From UBA1757 sp963617485 (GTDB taxonomy: Bacteria; Bacteroidota; Bacteroidia; Bacteroidales; UBA1402), in NCBI GenBank assembly GCA_963617485.1, contig CAVEPA010000001.1, forward strand, positions 1 through 64,000: a stretch of DNA of 64,000 bases, given 5' to 3'. Within the stretch, counting starts at the first letter, position 1. The number at the start of each line of letters is the position of its first letter. Positions 1 to 9,418 of the stretch are shown here, one piece after another. The notes below the pieces were generated by a model. That model was not told where the DNA came from and searched no databases. It was given only the letters and a program-made list of their open reading frames with translations. Position numbers and translations under genes: made by a program.

Positions 1-62
1 AAAAAATTTACCCCGTCTCCGCATCTGATTATCTTTCAACGAGTTGGAAAATGGCAGAAAAA

Positions 63-1652
63 TCAGCGGTTGGAAGAAATAAAGGCAAAATCGAGTATAT
101 CGCAAAGAGATTGCTCCTTGACATCGGAGCGAATGATGAAGAAAAGGGCTTTTTTACCCGACATTTCCGCCAAGGAAGCCACATCTGCCAAGAGTTCCGT
201 CTTGACCTGCGGCATATTCTTGTCGATAAGCAGCTGGCCGATTTTTCGCGCGCCACGACTGGCATAGGGGCTGTTCACATAAATATCTATGGTAGCATCG
301 TAGCCTTTGGGAACGATATTCATGGAAAGCTGCAAACCTTGACAATGGTAAGTTTGGGAGAAATTGAAGTATTTGTAGCCGACAACAGAACTATCGGTAT
401 TGTTGACAACAGGATTATGGTTCACCGCCAAGGCATAGGGTTGCTGAATGGGAATGCTGTCCAAACGGACTGGTGTCACATAAGAACCCGAATAAATCTT
501 GCGCGGCCATTTATGTATGGCAGGCTTGGGGCCGGTAAAGTAACATGCAATACCCGCCGAATAACGATGGAAAGGGTCAAGACCTTCTATACAGAAGCCC
601 TCGGAGTTATATTCACCCTCACTGATGCGTACATAGCCGTCGGGACCCTCACAGACTTCTACCTCGATGGGAGCCACCATCGCTTGGCGCGAATACTCGT
701 CCAGACCCGTCTGACGGTGATAGAACACCCACCATTGGCCGTTAATTTCGCAAATGCTGCCATGTGTATTGCCATTCGGCACCGCCGTATACATAGGACG
801 GCCGAAGTCGTCCAAATCGCGGCCTCGGATGTCAATAATGGTGCCACCATAAATAAAGGGGCCCAGAGGAGAATTGCCATAGGCATAGGCCAGCGTGGAA
901 TTGGCAACACCAAGACCGAACTCACCCTCGCCGGTATTGCGACTGTAAATAAAGACGTACTTGTCTTTAATCTTACGCATGGAAGACGCCTCAAAGAAAC
1001 GGTAGATGCCCTTAGCCTTATCATCATTGACATGACACCTGATAATTTCGGTGCCAGGCTTGACGGTAGCCATCGTCGTGGGGTCCAATTCGGCCATACA
1101 AGCTTCGCGGAAGCCCCAATAGGCATACACGCGACCGTCGTCATCGACAAAAACGGCAGGGTCGAAACCCAAAATGCCGACCGTTTCGCGTTTGAGAGAA
1201 TCTTTCCAGTTAATCACCCGGAATGGGCCCGTGGGCCGATTGCTTCTGGCAACCATCGTCTGATGCTTGTGCACCTGGTTGTTGGGATACAGGTAGTACC
1301 ATTTTTTGCCGGAAGCATCGACACACTCGGCCACATCGGGAGCATAAAGCACATCGCCAAGACCTTCGGTATCGAAGATGACACCTTCGTAACGCCATTC
1401 ATGCAAATCGTCCACAGGAGCCGACCAAGCTACCAGATCGCGGCCGCAATAGCCCGTTATCAGCATATCGTGCGAACCATAGATGTACACACGCTGTCGG
1501 CCGGGCTGGTCGGGATCGTCGAAAACATAAGGTTCGCCGTCGGGAATGTATTCCCACATAGGCAGATAGGGATTCTGGGGCAAGACCTGAAACCAGCCCG
1601 CACAGGCTATGGCAAGCGTCAACAGTGCTTTACGAAAGGTCTGGCGCTGCAT
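63..1652 (-). CDS. Glycoside hydrolase family 43-like protein, secreted
   Basis: Probable secreted five-bladed beta-propeller hydrolase acting on arabinose- or xylose-type linkages in plant polysaccharide. The 529-residue protein begins with a signal peptide (MQRQTFRKALLTLAIACAG). Three acidic sites fit GH43: the early GEPYVFDDPD with VYIYGSHD (base), FDPAVFVDDDGRVY (pKa modulator) and RFFEASSMRK (acid). The region after about residue 380 looks like an accessory beta-sandwich. I chose the ATG at 1652 because it directly precedes the signal peptide; the longer upstream reading overlaps the dehydrogenase gene and has no signal. It is the last gene of the fucose-type operon, 2 bp after the dehydrogenase stop. 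Exact substrate is unknown. Confidence 0.85.
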   Translation of the reverse strand: MQRQTFRKALLTLAIACAGWFQVLPQNPYLPMWEYIPDGEPYVFDDPDQPGRQRVYIYGSHDMLITGYCGRDLVAWSAPVDDLHEWRYEGVIFDTEGLGDVLYAPDVAECVDASGKKWYYLYPNNQVHKHQTMVARSNRPTGPFRVINWKDSLKRETVGILGFDPAVFVDDDGRVYAYWGFREACMAELDPTTMATVKPGTEIIRCHVNDDKAKGIYRFFEASSMRKIKDKYVFIYSRNTGEGEFGLGVANSTLAYAYGNSPLGPFIYGGTIIDIRGRDLDDFGRPMYTAVPNGNTHGSICEINGQWWVFYHRQTGLDEYSRQAMVAPIEVEVCEGPDGYVRISEGEYNSEGFCIEGLDPFHRYSAGIACYFTGPKPAIHKWPRKIYSGSYVTPVRLDSIPIQQPYALAVNHNPVVNNTDSSVVGYKYFNFSQTYHCQGLQLSMNIVPKGYDATIDIYVNSPYASRGARKIGQLLIDKNMPQVKTELLADVASLAEMSGKKALFFIIRSDVKEQSLCDILDFAFISSNR

Positions 1653-1654
1653 AT

Positions 1655-2716
1655 TTACTTGATTTCCTCGTCGAAGACAATAGCCACCTTGCCACACTTG
1701 CCTTCGTTCATCAAGGCATAGGCCTCTGAAGCGCGGTCGAGCGTGAAACGGTTGGTTACCAAGTCTTCGGGATGGATACCCCAGCGGACAATGCGTTCCA
1801 CCAGTTCTTCCATGCGCCAGATATTGGTTACCCAAGAACCATAGATGGTTTTCTGTTCGTGAATAAGGTCGGGACTGGGGTTAAGTTCTACAGAGCCACC
1901 TTCGCCGATAAAGGCAATACGGCCCCATTTGCGGGTAGCGCGTACAGCCAGCTGACGGCCATAGGTATTGCCAGAGCAGTCTACGGCACGTTCAACGCCC
2001 ATACCGCCGGTGAGTTCCTTGATTTTTTCCAAAGCATTGGCATCGGAGAGCATCACGACATCGGCCAGACCTTTTTCTTTGGCGATATTCAGACGCTCTT
2101 GCACCGTATCGACACCAATCAGTTTGTTGGCACCCATAGCACGGGCCAGCATCAAAGTAGCAAGACCCACAGGGCCAAGGCCTACGACCAAGACGGCATC
2201 GTTACCGCAAACACCGATTTTTTCAAGGCCTTCGTACACCGTACCGAAGCCGCAGGCAATCTGGGCGCCATCGGTATAGGTCAGCGAATCGGGCAGCAAA
2301 ACCAAGTCTTTTTCTTCAGCCAGCAGGTATTCGGCCATACCGCCATCGCGTTGCCAACCATAGGCACGACGGAAAGAGCTGGTGCAGCTAATCATATAAC
2401 CACGACGGCAATCGTTGCAGACGCCACAACCCGAAATATGGTAAACCACTACCCTATCGCCTTGCTTGAAACGACGCAGGCCAGGACCACACTTGACAAT
2501 CTGTCCGCTGGGTTCGTGACCACAAATCTTATCCTGATAGCCTTCGGGACCCTTACCCGTATGTTCGCGATAAATGGCACGGATATCGCTACCGCAGATG
2601 GTAGACGACTTCATCTTGATGAGGACTTCTCCGTAACCAGGTTCAGGAATTTCAACATCTTTCAGCACCACCGTGCTGTTTCCGGGCAAAAATGCCGCTT
2701 TCATTGTTTTACTCAT
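1655..2716 (-). CDS. Zinc-dependent alcohol/polyol dehydrogenase (MDR family)
   Basis: NAD(P)-dependent medium-chain dehydrogenase, 353 residues, the usual length. Visible features are the catalytic-zinc region (TICGSD, then CGHEPSG), a structural-zinc cysteine cluster (CGVCNDCRRGYMISC) and the Rossmann glycine motif VVGLGPVGLA near residue 180. Family members oxidise sugars, polyols or threonine. In this operon a role in oxidising fucose or another deoxy sugar, or in lactaldehyde/propanediol metabolism, is an inference. It lies 43 bp after the aldo/keto reductase and 2 bp before the GH43 gene, so co-transcription is very likely. Confidence 0.88.
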   Translation of the reverse strand: MSKTMKAAFLPGNSTVVLKDVEIPEPGYGEVLIKMKSSTICGSDIRAIYREHTGKGPEGYQDKICGHEPSGQIVKCGPGLRRFKQGDRVVVYHISGCGVCNDCRRGYMISCTSSFRRAYGWQRDGGMAEYLLAEEKDLVLLPDSLTYTDGAQIACGFGTVYEGLEKIGVCGNDAVLVVGLGPVGLATLMLARAMGANKLIGVDTVQERLNIAKEKGLADVVMLSDANALEKIKELTGGMGVERAVDCSGNTYGRQLAVRATRKWGRIAFIGEGGSVELNPSPDLIHEQKTIYGSWVTNIWRMEELVERIVRWGIHPEDLVTNRFTLDRASEAYALMNEGKCGKVAIVFDEEIK

Positions 2717-2759
2717 TTCAATTCAATTGAAAAAACACCTTATAATAAGTACCTAATCG

Positions 2760-3770
2760 TTATTGACGGATAATGCCGTCTTCGTCCCAAAGGTCGTGCC
2801 AAGTAGAGCCCGGCCAGGTGAAGACCTGTCCTTTGATGAAACGGCAGTTGCGGTCGATTTTGCGGATAGCCTCCATTTCTTCGGCAGTGAGCGGATCTTC
2901 CACGGCAGCCCGCAGATTGCTCATAAACTTATAGGGTTTCACCGAGAAGGGAATGGGTATCTGTCCGTTCTGCACGGCCCACTTGATGCAGATAACGGCA
3001 GGATGTACCTGATGACGTTTGGCGATTTCTACCATAACCGGATCCTCAATGGGCACCGTGTCTTCAGGCGTTTTATCGCGCTCAGGACGGTTAGGCGAAC
3101 CGATAGGACAGAAACCGATAACGGCAATACCGTTGTCTTCCATATACTTCTTGAGTTCGGGCTGCTGGAAATGCGGATGCAGCTCCATTTCATTGCAGAC
3201 AGGCTTGATGCTGCAGTCGCGCAGCAGGAGTTCCATCTTGGCACGGGTCATGTTGGAAGTACCGATATTGCGCACCTTGCCGGCACGCTTCAAGTCTTCC
3301 ATAGCGCGCCAAACCTTCATGAAATCTTCGTGGATATAGGGTTTGGCATTGGGGTCGCGCGATTCGACGCTGACTTTCGGAGCGTGGTAGTTGGGGAAAG
3401 GCCAGTGCACCAGATAAAGATCGAGGTAATCGAGGCCGAGCTTATCCAAAGACTCTTGGCAGGCACCTTGAACATCGTCATGCTTGTCGTTCCAGACCTT
3501 GGAAGTAATCCAAAGCTCTTCGCGTTTTACCACACCTTCGTCAAAAAGCTCTTTCAGGGCAGCACCGATTTCTTTTTCGTTGCCGTAGACGGCGGCACAG
3601 TCAATATGACGGTAGCCCAGACGCACAGCCTGCTTGACAGCCTCGGCAATGACATCGGCCGTATAGTTGTCGGAACCGAAAGTACCCAGACCAACGGCAG
3701 GAATTTCGTCACCGCTCGACAGACGGACCTTGGGCACCAGATTGGGATCAACAGGAAGAATATTTTCCAT
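2760..3770 (-). CDS. Aldo/keto reductase
   Basis: NADPH-dependent reductase of aldehydes or sugars with an (alpha/beta)8 barrel, 336 residues. The catalytic tetrad is visible: Asp and Tyr in DCAAVYGNE, Lys in WITSKVW and His in LYLVHWPF. The cofactor-binding loop near the C-terminus (IPIPFSVKPYKFMSNL) deviates somewhat from the usual IPKS. It sits 30 bp after the fucP-like gene. One possibility is that it replaces FucO by reducing L-lactaldehyde to propanediol; another is that it reduces a sugar directly. The sequence does not decide between them. Confidence 0.88.
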   Translation of the reverse strand: MENILPVDPNLVPKVRLSSGDEIPAVGLGTFGSDNYTADVIAEAVKQAVRLGYRHIDCAAVYGNEKEIGAALKELFDEGVVKREELWITSKVWNDKHDDVQGACQESLDKLGLDYLDLYLVHWPFPNYHAPKVSVESRDPNAKPYIHEDFMKVWRAMEDLKRAGKVRNIGTSNMTRAKMELLLRDCSIKPVCNEMELHPHFQQPELKKYMEDNGIAVIGFCPIGSPNRPERDKTPEDTVPIEDPVMVEIAKRHQVHPAVICIKWAVQNGQIPIPFSVKPYKFMSNLRAAVEDPLTAEEMEAIRKIDRNCRFIKGQVFTWPGSTWHDLWDEDGIIRQ

Positions 3771-3800
3771 TGTAAGTATTATTTGTTGATAAATAGTTGC

Positions 3801-5093
3801 TTATCGGGCCAAATTGCGATTGCGATGGCCGTAGATGGCAATAATGACAAAACAGATAAAGGGCAGGATAAAGGAGAACCTTACACCCGACAGGCCAAGA
3901 ATAACATCCTGGTCGATAAACTTAGCCTGCAGCGGCGGCATCACCGAACCGCCCAAAATAGCCATAATAAGACCGGCAGCACCGAACTCAGCATCCTGAC
4001 CGATACCTTCGAGGGCAATACCGTAGATGGTAGGGAACATCAGCGACATGCAGGCCGATACACCGATAAGGCAATACAGGCCCAGCATACCTTTTATAAA
4101 GATGACACCCAGCACCAGCAAACCGCCGCCAAAGGCCAGATATTTGAGCAACACGCCCGGACGCATGTACTTGAGCAGGTAGGTACAGATAAAACGGCTC
4201 ACGCAGAAGATGGCCATGGCTGCGATATTGTACAGCTGAGCGGTATCGTTAGGAATACCCAATTCCATCTCGGCATAGTGGATAATGAAAGTCCAGCACA
4301 TAATCTGCACACCCACATAGAAGAACTGGGCGATGACTCCTTCGTAATAACGCTTGTTCCTAAGCAGACGGCGGAAAGTATCGCGAATGTTGAACTCGCC
4401 GGCACTCTGAGCCTTAGGCATCTTGCACAGCAGGAACATCACGAAGAAGGCGGCCACCACAATTCCCAAAATGACATAAGGGTTGCGAATCACCACCAAA
4501 TCGGCCTGACGCAAAAGCTCGAAGGCCTCCGGATCGACGGCGCGCAAAGCCTCGCGTTCCTCGTACGAAGCGCTGTTCATACGGGCAAGGATGAAGTTCT
4601 GGGCCGTGAACATACCCAAGAGCGAACCCATCGGGTTGAAGGCCTGCGCCAAGTTCAAACGCCGCGTAGCCGTGGCCTCGTCGCCCATGGACAGAATATA
4701 CGGGTTGGCGCTGGTTTCAAGGAAAGACAAGCCGCAAGTCATCACGAAATACGACACCAGGAAGGGCCAGAACATTTCGGTCAGACTCGAAGGATAGAAC
4801 ATCAGGGAACCAATGGCATATAGAGCCAACCCCACCAAAATACCCGTCTTGTAAGAGTATTTCTTGATGAAATAGGCAGCCACGAAAGCCATGGCAAAAT
4901 AACCGCCGTAAAAGGCGAACTGCACCAACGCACCTTCGAAGTTGGTCATCAACAACACCTTGGTGAAAGCTCTCACCATAGGGTTGGTGATATCGTTGGC
5001 AAAGCCCCACAAAGAGAAAAGAGAGGTTACCAGGATAAATGGAACCAAATATTGCCTGGTAACCACCGAAGAGGTTTTGTTCGTCTGCGTCAT
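3801..5093 (-). CDS. fucP: Sugar MFS transporter, FucP-like (L-fucose:H+ symporter family)
   Basis: Inner-membrane proton-coupled sugar importer, 430 residues with about 12 predicted membrane segments. The family signatures are present: SLWGFANDITNPM in the first helix, with the Asp corresponding to the proton-relay Asp of FucP, and FLETSANPYILSMG with the Glu of the same relay. The gene follows fucI by only 6 bp, so both are made from one message. The isomerase neighbour supports fucose or a stereochemically related sugar as substrate, although this family also takes glucose and galactose. Confidence 0.87.
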   Translation of the reverse strand: MTQTNKTSSVVTRQYLVPFILVTSLFSLWGFANDITNPMVRAFTKVLLMTNFEGALVQFAFYGGYFAMAFVAAYFIKKYSYKTGILVGLALYAIGSLMFYPSSLTEMFWPFLVSYFVMTCGLSFLETSANPYILSMGDEATATRRLNLAQAFNPMGSLLGMFTAQNFILARMNSASYEEREALRAVDPEAFELLRQADLVVIRNPYVILGIVVAAFFVMFLLCKMPKAQSAGEFNIRDTFRRLLRNKRYYEGVIAQFFYVGVQIMCWTFIIHYAEMELGIPNDTAQLYNIAAMAIFCVSRFICTYLLKYMRPGVLLKYLAFGGGLLVLGVIFIKGMLGLYCLIGVSACMSLMFPTIYGIALEGIGQDAEFGAAGLIMAILGGSVMPPLQAKFIDQDVILGLSGVRFSFILPFICFVIIAIYGHRNRNLAR

Positions 5094-5099
5094 GACCGA

Positions 5100-6869
5100 C
5101 TATTTATAAATCGGACCGAAATTCTGACAAGCGCGGTAATCGGCACCCTCCTTATCCATACCGAAAGCATTCCAAGCGGCGGGACGGAAGATATCCTTGT
5201 CTTCTACGTTGTGCATGCAGACAGGAATACGGAGGATAGAAGCCATAGTGATAAGGTCTGCACCGATATGGCCATAAGCGATAGCGCCGTGGTTGGCACC
5301 CCAGTTGTTCATGACGCTGTAAACATCCTTGAACTGGTCTTTGTTGCAAAGACGCGGAGCGAACCAAGTGGTGGGCCAAGTTTTGTCGGTACGGTTGTTG
5401 ATGATTTCGAAAGTTTCGGGATGAACGTCCACCGTCCAGCCTTCGGCCAGTTGCAGCACGGGGCCAAGGCCCTTGATGATGTTCAGACGGAACATGGTAA
5501 CAGGCATGCCGCCTTTGCTCAAGAACTGCGAAGAGAAACCGCCGCCACGGAAATAGCCGCAATCGGCCGGATACCAGGTAGTGGCTTTCAGACAGTTGTC
5601 CATATCGGCCTCGGTCATTTCCCAGAAAGGCTTCATGACAGCTTCGCCGTTTTCTACAGACTGGCCGGAAGCATCCAAAGCGGTGGCACCCGAGTTGATA
5701 AGATGGATAATGCCGTTGGCAGCCTTGCCTTCGAGTTTGTGGCCGCTGACACGTTCAACCGATTCGGGACTCCAATAAGTACGGATATCCGAGAACATCA
5801 CGGCACGGTTGGTCAAGAGTTTGCCAAACAGCATGCTGATACCGTTGAGCGAGTCGTTTTCGGTGGCCAGCACTTTGGTTTCGCGCGGACCGTTCCAGTC
5901 GAAAGTGGTATTGAGCAAAGCTTCGGGGAAGTCGCAGTTGGGCTTGTAGTCGGTCCACTGGCGCTGGCCCTGGAAACCGGCAGCAATGGCGTTGTGGCCC
6001 AAAGACTCTTCGTTGAAGCCTTTTTTCTTCAGTTCGGGATTACCCTGCATCAAGTCGCGGATAATGAGGTACATCTTCACAACGAACTCCCAATCGGAAT
6101 CCTTTTCTTCGCGAGTATGCTGCCAAAGGGTATTGTAGTCGTGACCTTCGTTCACCTTGCAGTGTTCGAGCGTCCACTGATAAGCCTTCTTGTATTCCTC
6201 TTCATCGTAAATCTTGTTGTCGATGCGGCGCAGCACTTCCACCATATCGATGTATTCGTTGCGCATACCCAGATAATCCTGGAAGAAGTCGGGGTCGATA
6301 ATGGAACCGGCAATACCCATGCAGGGGCCTCCGATAGACAGATAAGACTTGCCACGCATCTGAGCCACGGCAATACCGGCGCGGGTGAAGCGTATCAGTT
6401 TTTCCTTGACATCTTCGGGAATTTCGGTGTCACCGGCATCTTGTACATGCTTGCCATAGATACCGAAAGTAGGCAGACCCTTTTGGGCATAACCGGCCAA
6501 AGCGGCAGCCAAATAAACGGCACCGGGACGTTCAGTTCCGTTGAAACCCCAAACAGCCTTGGGATAATAGGGATTCATGTCGATAGTTTCGGCGCCATAG
6601 CACCAGCAAGGCGTAACACTGATGGTCAGGCCAACACCTTCGCGTTCGAATTTTTCAGCGCAGGCAGCGGCTTCGGCCACACGACCGATGGTACCATCGG
6701 CAATAACGCATTGTACGGGAGTTCCATCGGAATATTTCAAAGTTGAGCTCAACAGGGCTTCTACACTCTTGGCCATGTTCATGGTCTGCTGTTCGAGACT
6801 TTCGCGGACACCTCTTTCACGGCCGTCAATAATGGGTCTGATACCCACTTTGGGATGATTTGCATTCAT
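5100..6869 (-). CDS. fucI: L-fucose isomerase
   Basis: Converts L-fucose to L-fuculose and typically also D-arabinose to D-ribulose; cytoplasmic Mn-dependent oligomer. The 589-residue length matches the family (591 in E. coli). Recognisable blocks are VGIRPIIDGRERGVRESLE at the N-terminus, IADGTIGRVAEAAACAEKF, the metal-ligand regions LATENDSLNG and FSDIRTYWSP, and NNWGANHGAIAYGHIGADL near the C-terminus. The start at 6869 is the first ATG that gives the conserved N-terminus; the reading frame stays open upstream but overlaps murF-alr antisense. It is the first gene of the operon and has a good promoter upstream. No fucK or fucA lies in the window. Confidence 0.95.
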   Translation of the reverse strand: MNANHPKVGIRPIIDGRERGVRESLEQQTMNMAKSVEALLSSTLKYSDGTPVQCVIADGTIGRVAEAAACAEKFEREGVGLTISVTPCWCYGAETIDMNPYYPKAVWGFNGTERPGAVYLAAALAGYAQKGLPTFGIYGKHVQDAGDTEIPEDVKEKLIRFTRAGIAVAQMRGKSYLSIGGPCMGIAGSIIDPDFFQDYLGMRNEYIDMVEVLRRIDNKIYDEEEYKKAYQWTLEHCKVNEGHDYNTLWQHTREEKDSDWEFVVKMYLIIRDLMQGNPELKKKGFNEESLGHNAIAAGFQGQRQWTDYKPNCDFPEALLNTTFDWNGPRETKVLATENDSLNGISMLFGKLLTNRAVMFSDIRTYWSPESVERVSGHKLEGKAANGIIHLINSGATALDASGQSVENGEAVMKPFWEMTEADMDNCLKATTWYPADCGYFRGGGFSSQFLSKGGMPVTMFRLNIIKGLGPVLQLAEGWTVDVHPETFEIINNRTDKTWPTTWFAPRLCNKDQFKDVYSVMNNWGANHGAIAYGHIGADLITMASILRIPVCMHNVEDKDIFRPAAWNAFGMDKEGADYRACQNFGPIYK

Positions 6870-6927
6870 AAGTCGGATGTTATAAAAAGTTGTAAGTTTT
6901 GGTTTATAGAAAAGCTGTTTTGAGCCG

Positions 6928-6959
6928 CAAATATAGAAAATCCCCCACCTTATTCCAAT
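6928..6959 (-). promoter_or_regulatory. Bacteroidetes-type promoter of the fucI operon
   Basis: On the minus strand TATATTTG (6928-6935) is a perfect match to the -7 consensus TAnnTTTG. An ATTG (6956-6959) lies 20 nt upstream as a -33-like element. This predicts a leader of about 50 nt before fucI. Confidence 0.6.
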
Positions 6960-7000
6960 GATAAAGCGGAGGATTTTTAGGGATATTTGGGGCTTTCGCC

Positions 7001-9418
7001 TTATTCGTGATAATAGACCCTTTTGACACGTTGCGAAACCGAGGTGAGAATCTCGTAAGGGATGGTATTGTTGCGCCGGGCCATTTCGGAGATACTGAGA
7101 CCGGGGCCGAAAATCTCCACCACATCGCCTTCGTGGGCGGGAATATCGGTAACATCCACCATGCAGGCATCCATGCAAATATTGCCCAAAATGGGTGCGG
7201 GTTGTCCGTTTATCAGTACATAGCCGCCTCTGTTGCTGCGTAGAAAGCCATCTGCATAGCCCACAGGAATGGTTGCCACCACGCTGTCGCGGTCGAGCAT
7301 GCCACGCCGGCTGTAACCCACACTCTCGCCCTTGGCGTAATGGTGCAGTTGCAGAATCTGAGTCTTGAAGGCAGCCACCGGCATCAAGGCCTCGGGATGC
7401 ACAAAGGAGATGCCGTAAAGGCCTATACCCAGACGCACTCTTTCGCATTGCCACTGCGGGAAGCGTTCTATGCCGGCCGAGTTGAGAATATGCCTGTCGA
7501 TGGGATAAGGAAAGCTGTCGCGAATCTGCGAAGAAAGGTTGTCGAATATTTGCCACTGCTTATTCGTATAATCGTCGAAGCAGGCTTCGTCGCTGCCGGC
7601 CAAATGTGTGAACACCGAACTGACACTGAGTGTCTTTTGCGCTTGAAGCAGCTTGACCAATGCGGGCATATCCTCGCTCGTGAAGCCCAAACGATGCATA
7701 CCCGTGTCGAGTTTCAAGTGGATAGGATACTGCGTCACGCCGGCTCGTTGCCCCTCTTCGAGAAAATCTTGCAAAAGCGTGAAGCTGTATATTTCGGGTT
7801 CGAGATGATATTCGTAACACAAAGGCAGGACGCTGGGGTCGGGATTCATCACCAGTACGGGGATGGTAATGCCCGCCTGACGCAACGCAATACCTTCGTC
7901 CACCACGGCAACAGCCAGCGCATCGCAGCCTTGGGCCTGCAAGGTCTTGCTTATTTCCACCGCTCCCAGTCCGTAGGCATCGGCCTTGACCATGGCTATC
8001 AGTTTAGTACTGGGCTTGATAAGAGAACGGAAATACTGATAGTTGTGCACGATGGCGTCCAAATTCACTTCCAAGCGCGACTGGTGGCTCTTGAGACTAA
8101 GTGCCTGGGCTATACGTTCGAAGCCGAAACGGCGCGAACCCTTGAGCAGAATCAGTTCATGATTGAAACAATTCAGCAAATCGGAGGCCAGGAAATCTTC
8201 GGTGGTCTGGAAAAAGCGCGATGATGCGGGAAACAGCGAAGCATAGCGACACAAATCGGGACCGATGCCCACAATACGCTGCAGCTGGTAATGTGAAAGC
8301 AACTGCGCCACTTCGGCGTAAAGGCAAGCAGCGTCTTTGCCACAACGGTAGATGTCTGAAAGGATGAGCGAGCAAGGCATCTGTCGCGCCACTTCGCGGC
8401 GCGACTGGAAATCGAGCGCCAGTTCGAGCGCCTGCACGTCGGAATTATAAGCATCGTTGATGAGCACGCAAGACTGCTTGGCCTGCTTGAGTTCCAGACG
8501 CATGGGGGCCGGTTCTATGGTGGCCAAGGCTTCGCGCCATTCATCCCAAGACACCTGAGGCAGCAACAGACGGCAACAGCTCAGCGCATGAGCGATATTC
8601 TGCAGGGAGGCCTCGTCATCGTAAGGAAATTTCGAGAACAGCCCCTCGGGAAAGTCGTGCATAGACCAAGCTTGCAGGCGCTCAGGTTCGAAAAGCGAGC
8701 GCATGGTAGCGTCTATCAGGGTATCATCGGCACAATAGACAATTTTTTCGCAATGCACGAAAAGCTGACATTTCTCACGCAACTTTTCATCTATCGAAAC
8801 GAAATTCTCGCCATGCGGCAGCCCGATATTGGTCAATAGGCCGTATGTGGGCAGGATAAGGCTTTCGAGCCGGGACATTTCGCCTTTGCGCGAGATACCG
8901 GCCTCGATAATGCCCACCTGTGTATCCTCATCGAGTTCGAGCAGCGAGAGCGGCACGCCGATTTGCGAGTTGTAGCTGCCCGGCGAGCGCGTCACATCGA
9001 GACGTTTGCGCAAAAGCTGCCAAATCCATTCTTTGACGATGGTCTTGCCGTAACTGCCCGCTATAGCCAAAACCGGAGCTTTGCACTCCAGGCGCACATG
9101 CAGGGCCAATGCCTGCAAAGCCTTTACTGCATCGTCCACCAACAGAAAATCGGCCTCGGGATAAGCTTCCGTATCGGCAGGCAATTGGCTCAGTACAAAA
9201 GAGCGCAGACCGCGCCGGTAAAGCCCTTCGATATATTTGTGGCCGTCGTTGGACTGAGTGCGGAAGGCAAAAAACAGCGTATCATCGGCACTATGCAGGT
9301 TACGGCTGTCGATAAGGCAATGGCGCACCAGGCGCGAAGGGTGCTGCACGCGGGCCGAGCGCAAAAGGCCGGCCGACTGCAGGATATCATGCAAATCGGA
9401 TATCTTCAATGCTTTCAT
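7001..9418 (-). CDS. murF-alr: Bifunctional UDP-MurNAc-tripeptide:D-Ala-D-Ala ligase / alanine racemase
   Basis: Fusion protein for peptidoglycan precursor synthesis, 805 residues. The N-terminal half (about residues 1-450) is a Mur ligase: AIAGSYGKTIVKEW is the ATP-binding P-loop and ACVLINDAYNSD-type sequence follows later. The C-terminal half is a fold-III PLP alanine racemase: LIAMVKADAYGLGAVEI holds the PLP lysine, and GYSRRGMLDR holds the catalytic tyrosine region. The fusion supplies D-Ala and uses D-Ala-D-Ala in one polypeptide and is characteristic of Bacteroidetes. The start codon overlaps the GSCFA stop by ATGA, indicating translational coupling. Confidence 0.95.
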   Translation of the reverse strand: MKALKISDLHDILQSAGLLRSARVQHPSRLVRHCLIDSRNLHSADDTLFFAFRTQSNDGHKYIEGLYRRGLRSFVLSQLPADTEAYPEADFLLVDDAVKALQALALHVRLECKAPVLAIAGSYGKTIVKEWIWQLLRKRLDVTRSPGSYNSQIGVPLSLLELDEDTQVGIIEAGISRKGEMSRLESLILPTYGLLTNIGLPHGENFVSIDEKLREKCQLFVHCEKIVYCADDTLIDATMRSLFEPERLQAWSMHDFPEGLFSKFPYDDEASLQNIAHALSCCRLLLPQVSWDEWREALATIEPAPMRLELKQAKQSCVLINDAYNSDVQALELALDFQSRREVARQMPCSLILSDIYRCGKDAACLYAEVAQLLSHYQLQRIVGIGPDLCRYASLFPASSRFFQTTEDFLASDLLNCFNHELILLKGSRRFGFERIAQALSLKSHQSRLEVNLDAIVHNYQYFRSLIKPSTKLIAMVKADAYGLGAVEISKTLQAQGCDALAVAVVDEGIALRQAGITIPVLVMNPDPSVLPLCYEYHLEPEIYSFTLLQDFLEEGQRAGVTQYPIHLKLDTGMHRLGFTSEDMPALVKLLQAQKTLSVSSVFTHLAGSDEACFDDYTNKQWQIFDNLSSQIRDSFPYPIDRHILNSAGIERFPQWQCERVRLGIGLYGISFVHPEALMPVAAFKTQILQLHHYAKGESVGYSRRGMLDRDSVVATIPVGYADGFLRSNRGGYVLINGQPAPILGNICMDACMVDVTDIPAHEGDVVEIFGPGLSISEMARRNNTIPYEILTSVSQRVKRVYYHE

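Noticed and set aside
1..62. A gene end or terminator at the left edge
   Set aside because: The first 62 bases show no hairpin, stop-ended conserved frame or promoter that could be supported.
51..1721. Long open frame on the plus strand opposite the GH43 gene
   Set aside because: Its product has no recognisable motif or signal, and it lies antisense to a gene with clear GH43 catalytic sites and operon context. Such mirror frames are common opposite real genes here.
5100..7556. An 818-residue form of fucose isomerase starting at 7556
   Set aside because: The extra N-terminal part runs antisense through murF-alr and the promoter; the conserved isomerase begins at 6869.
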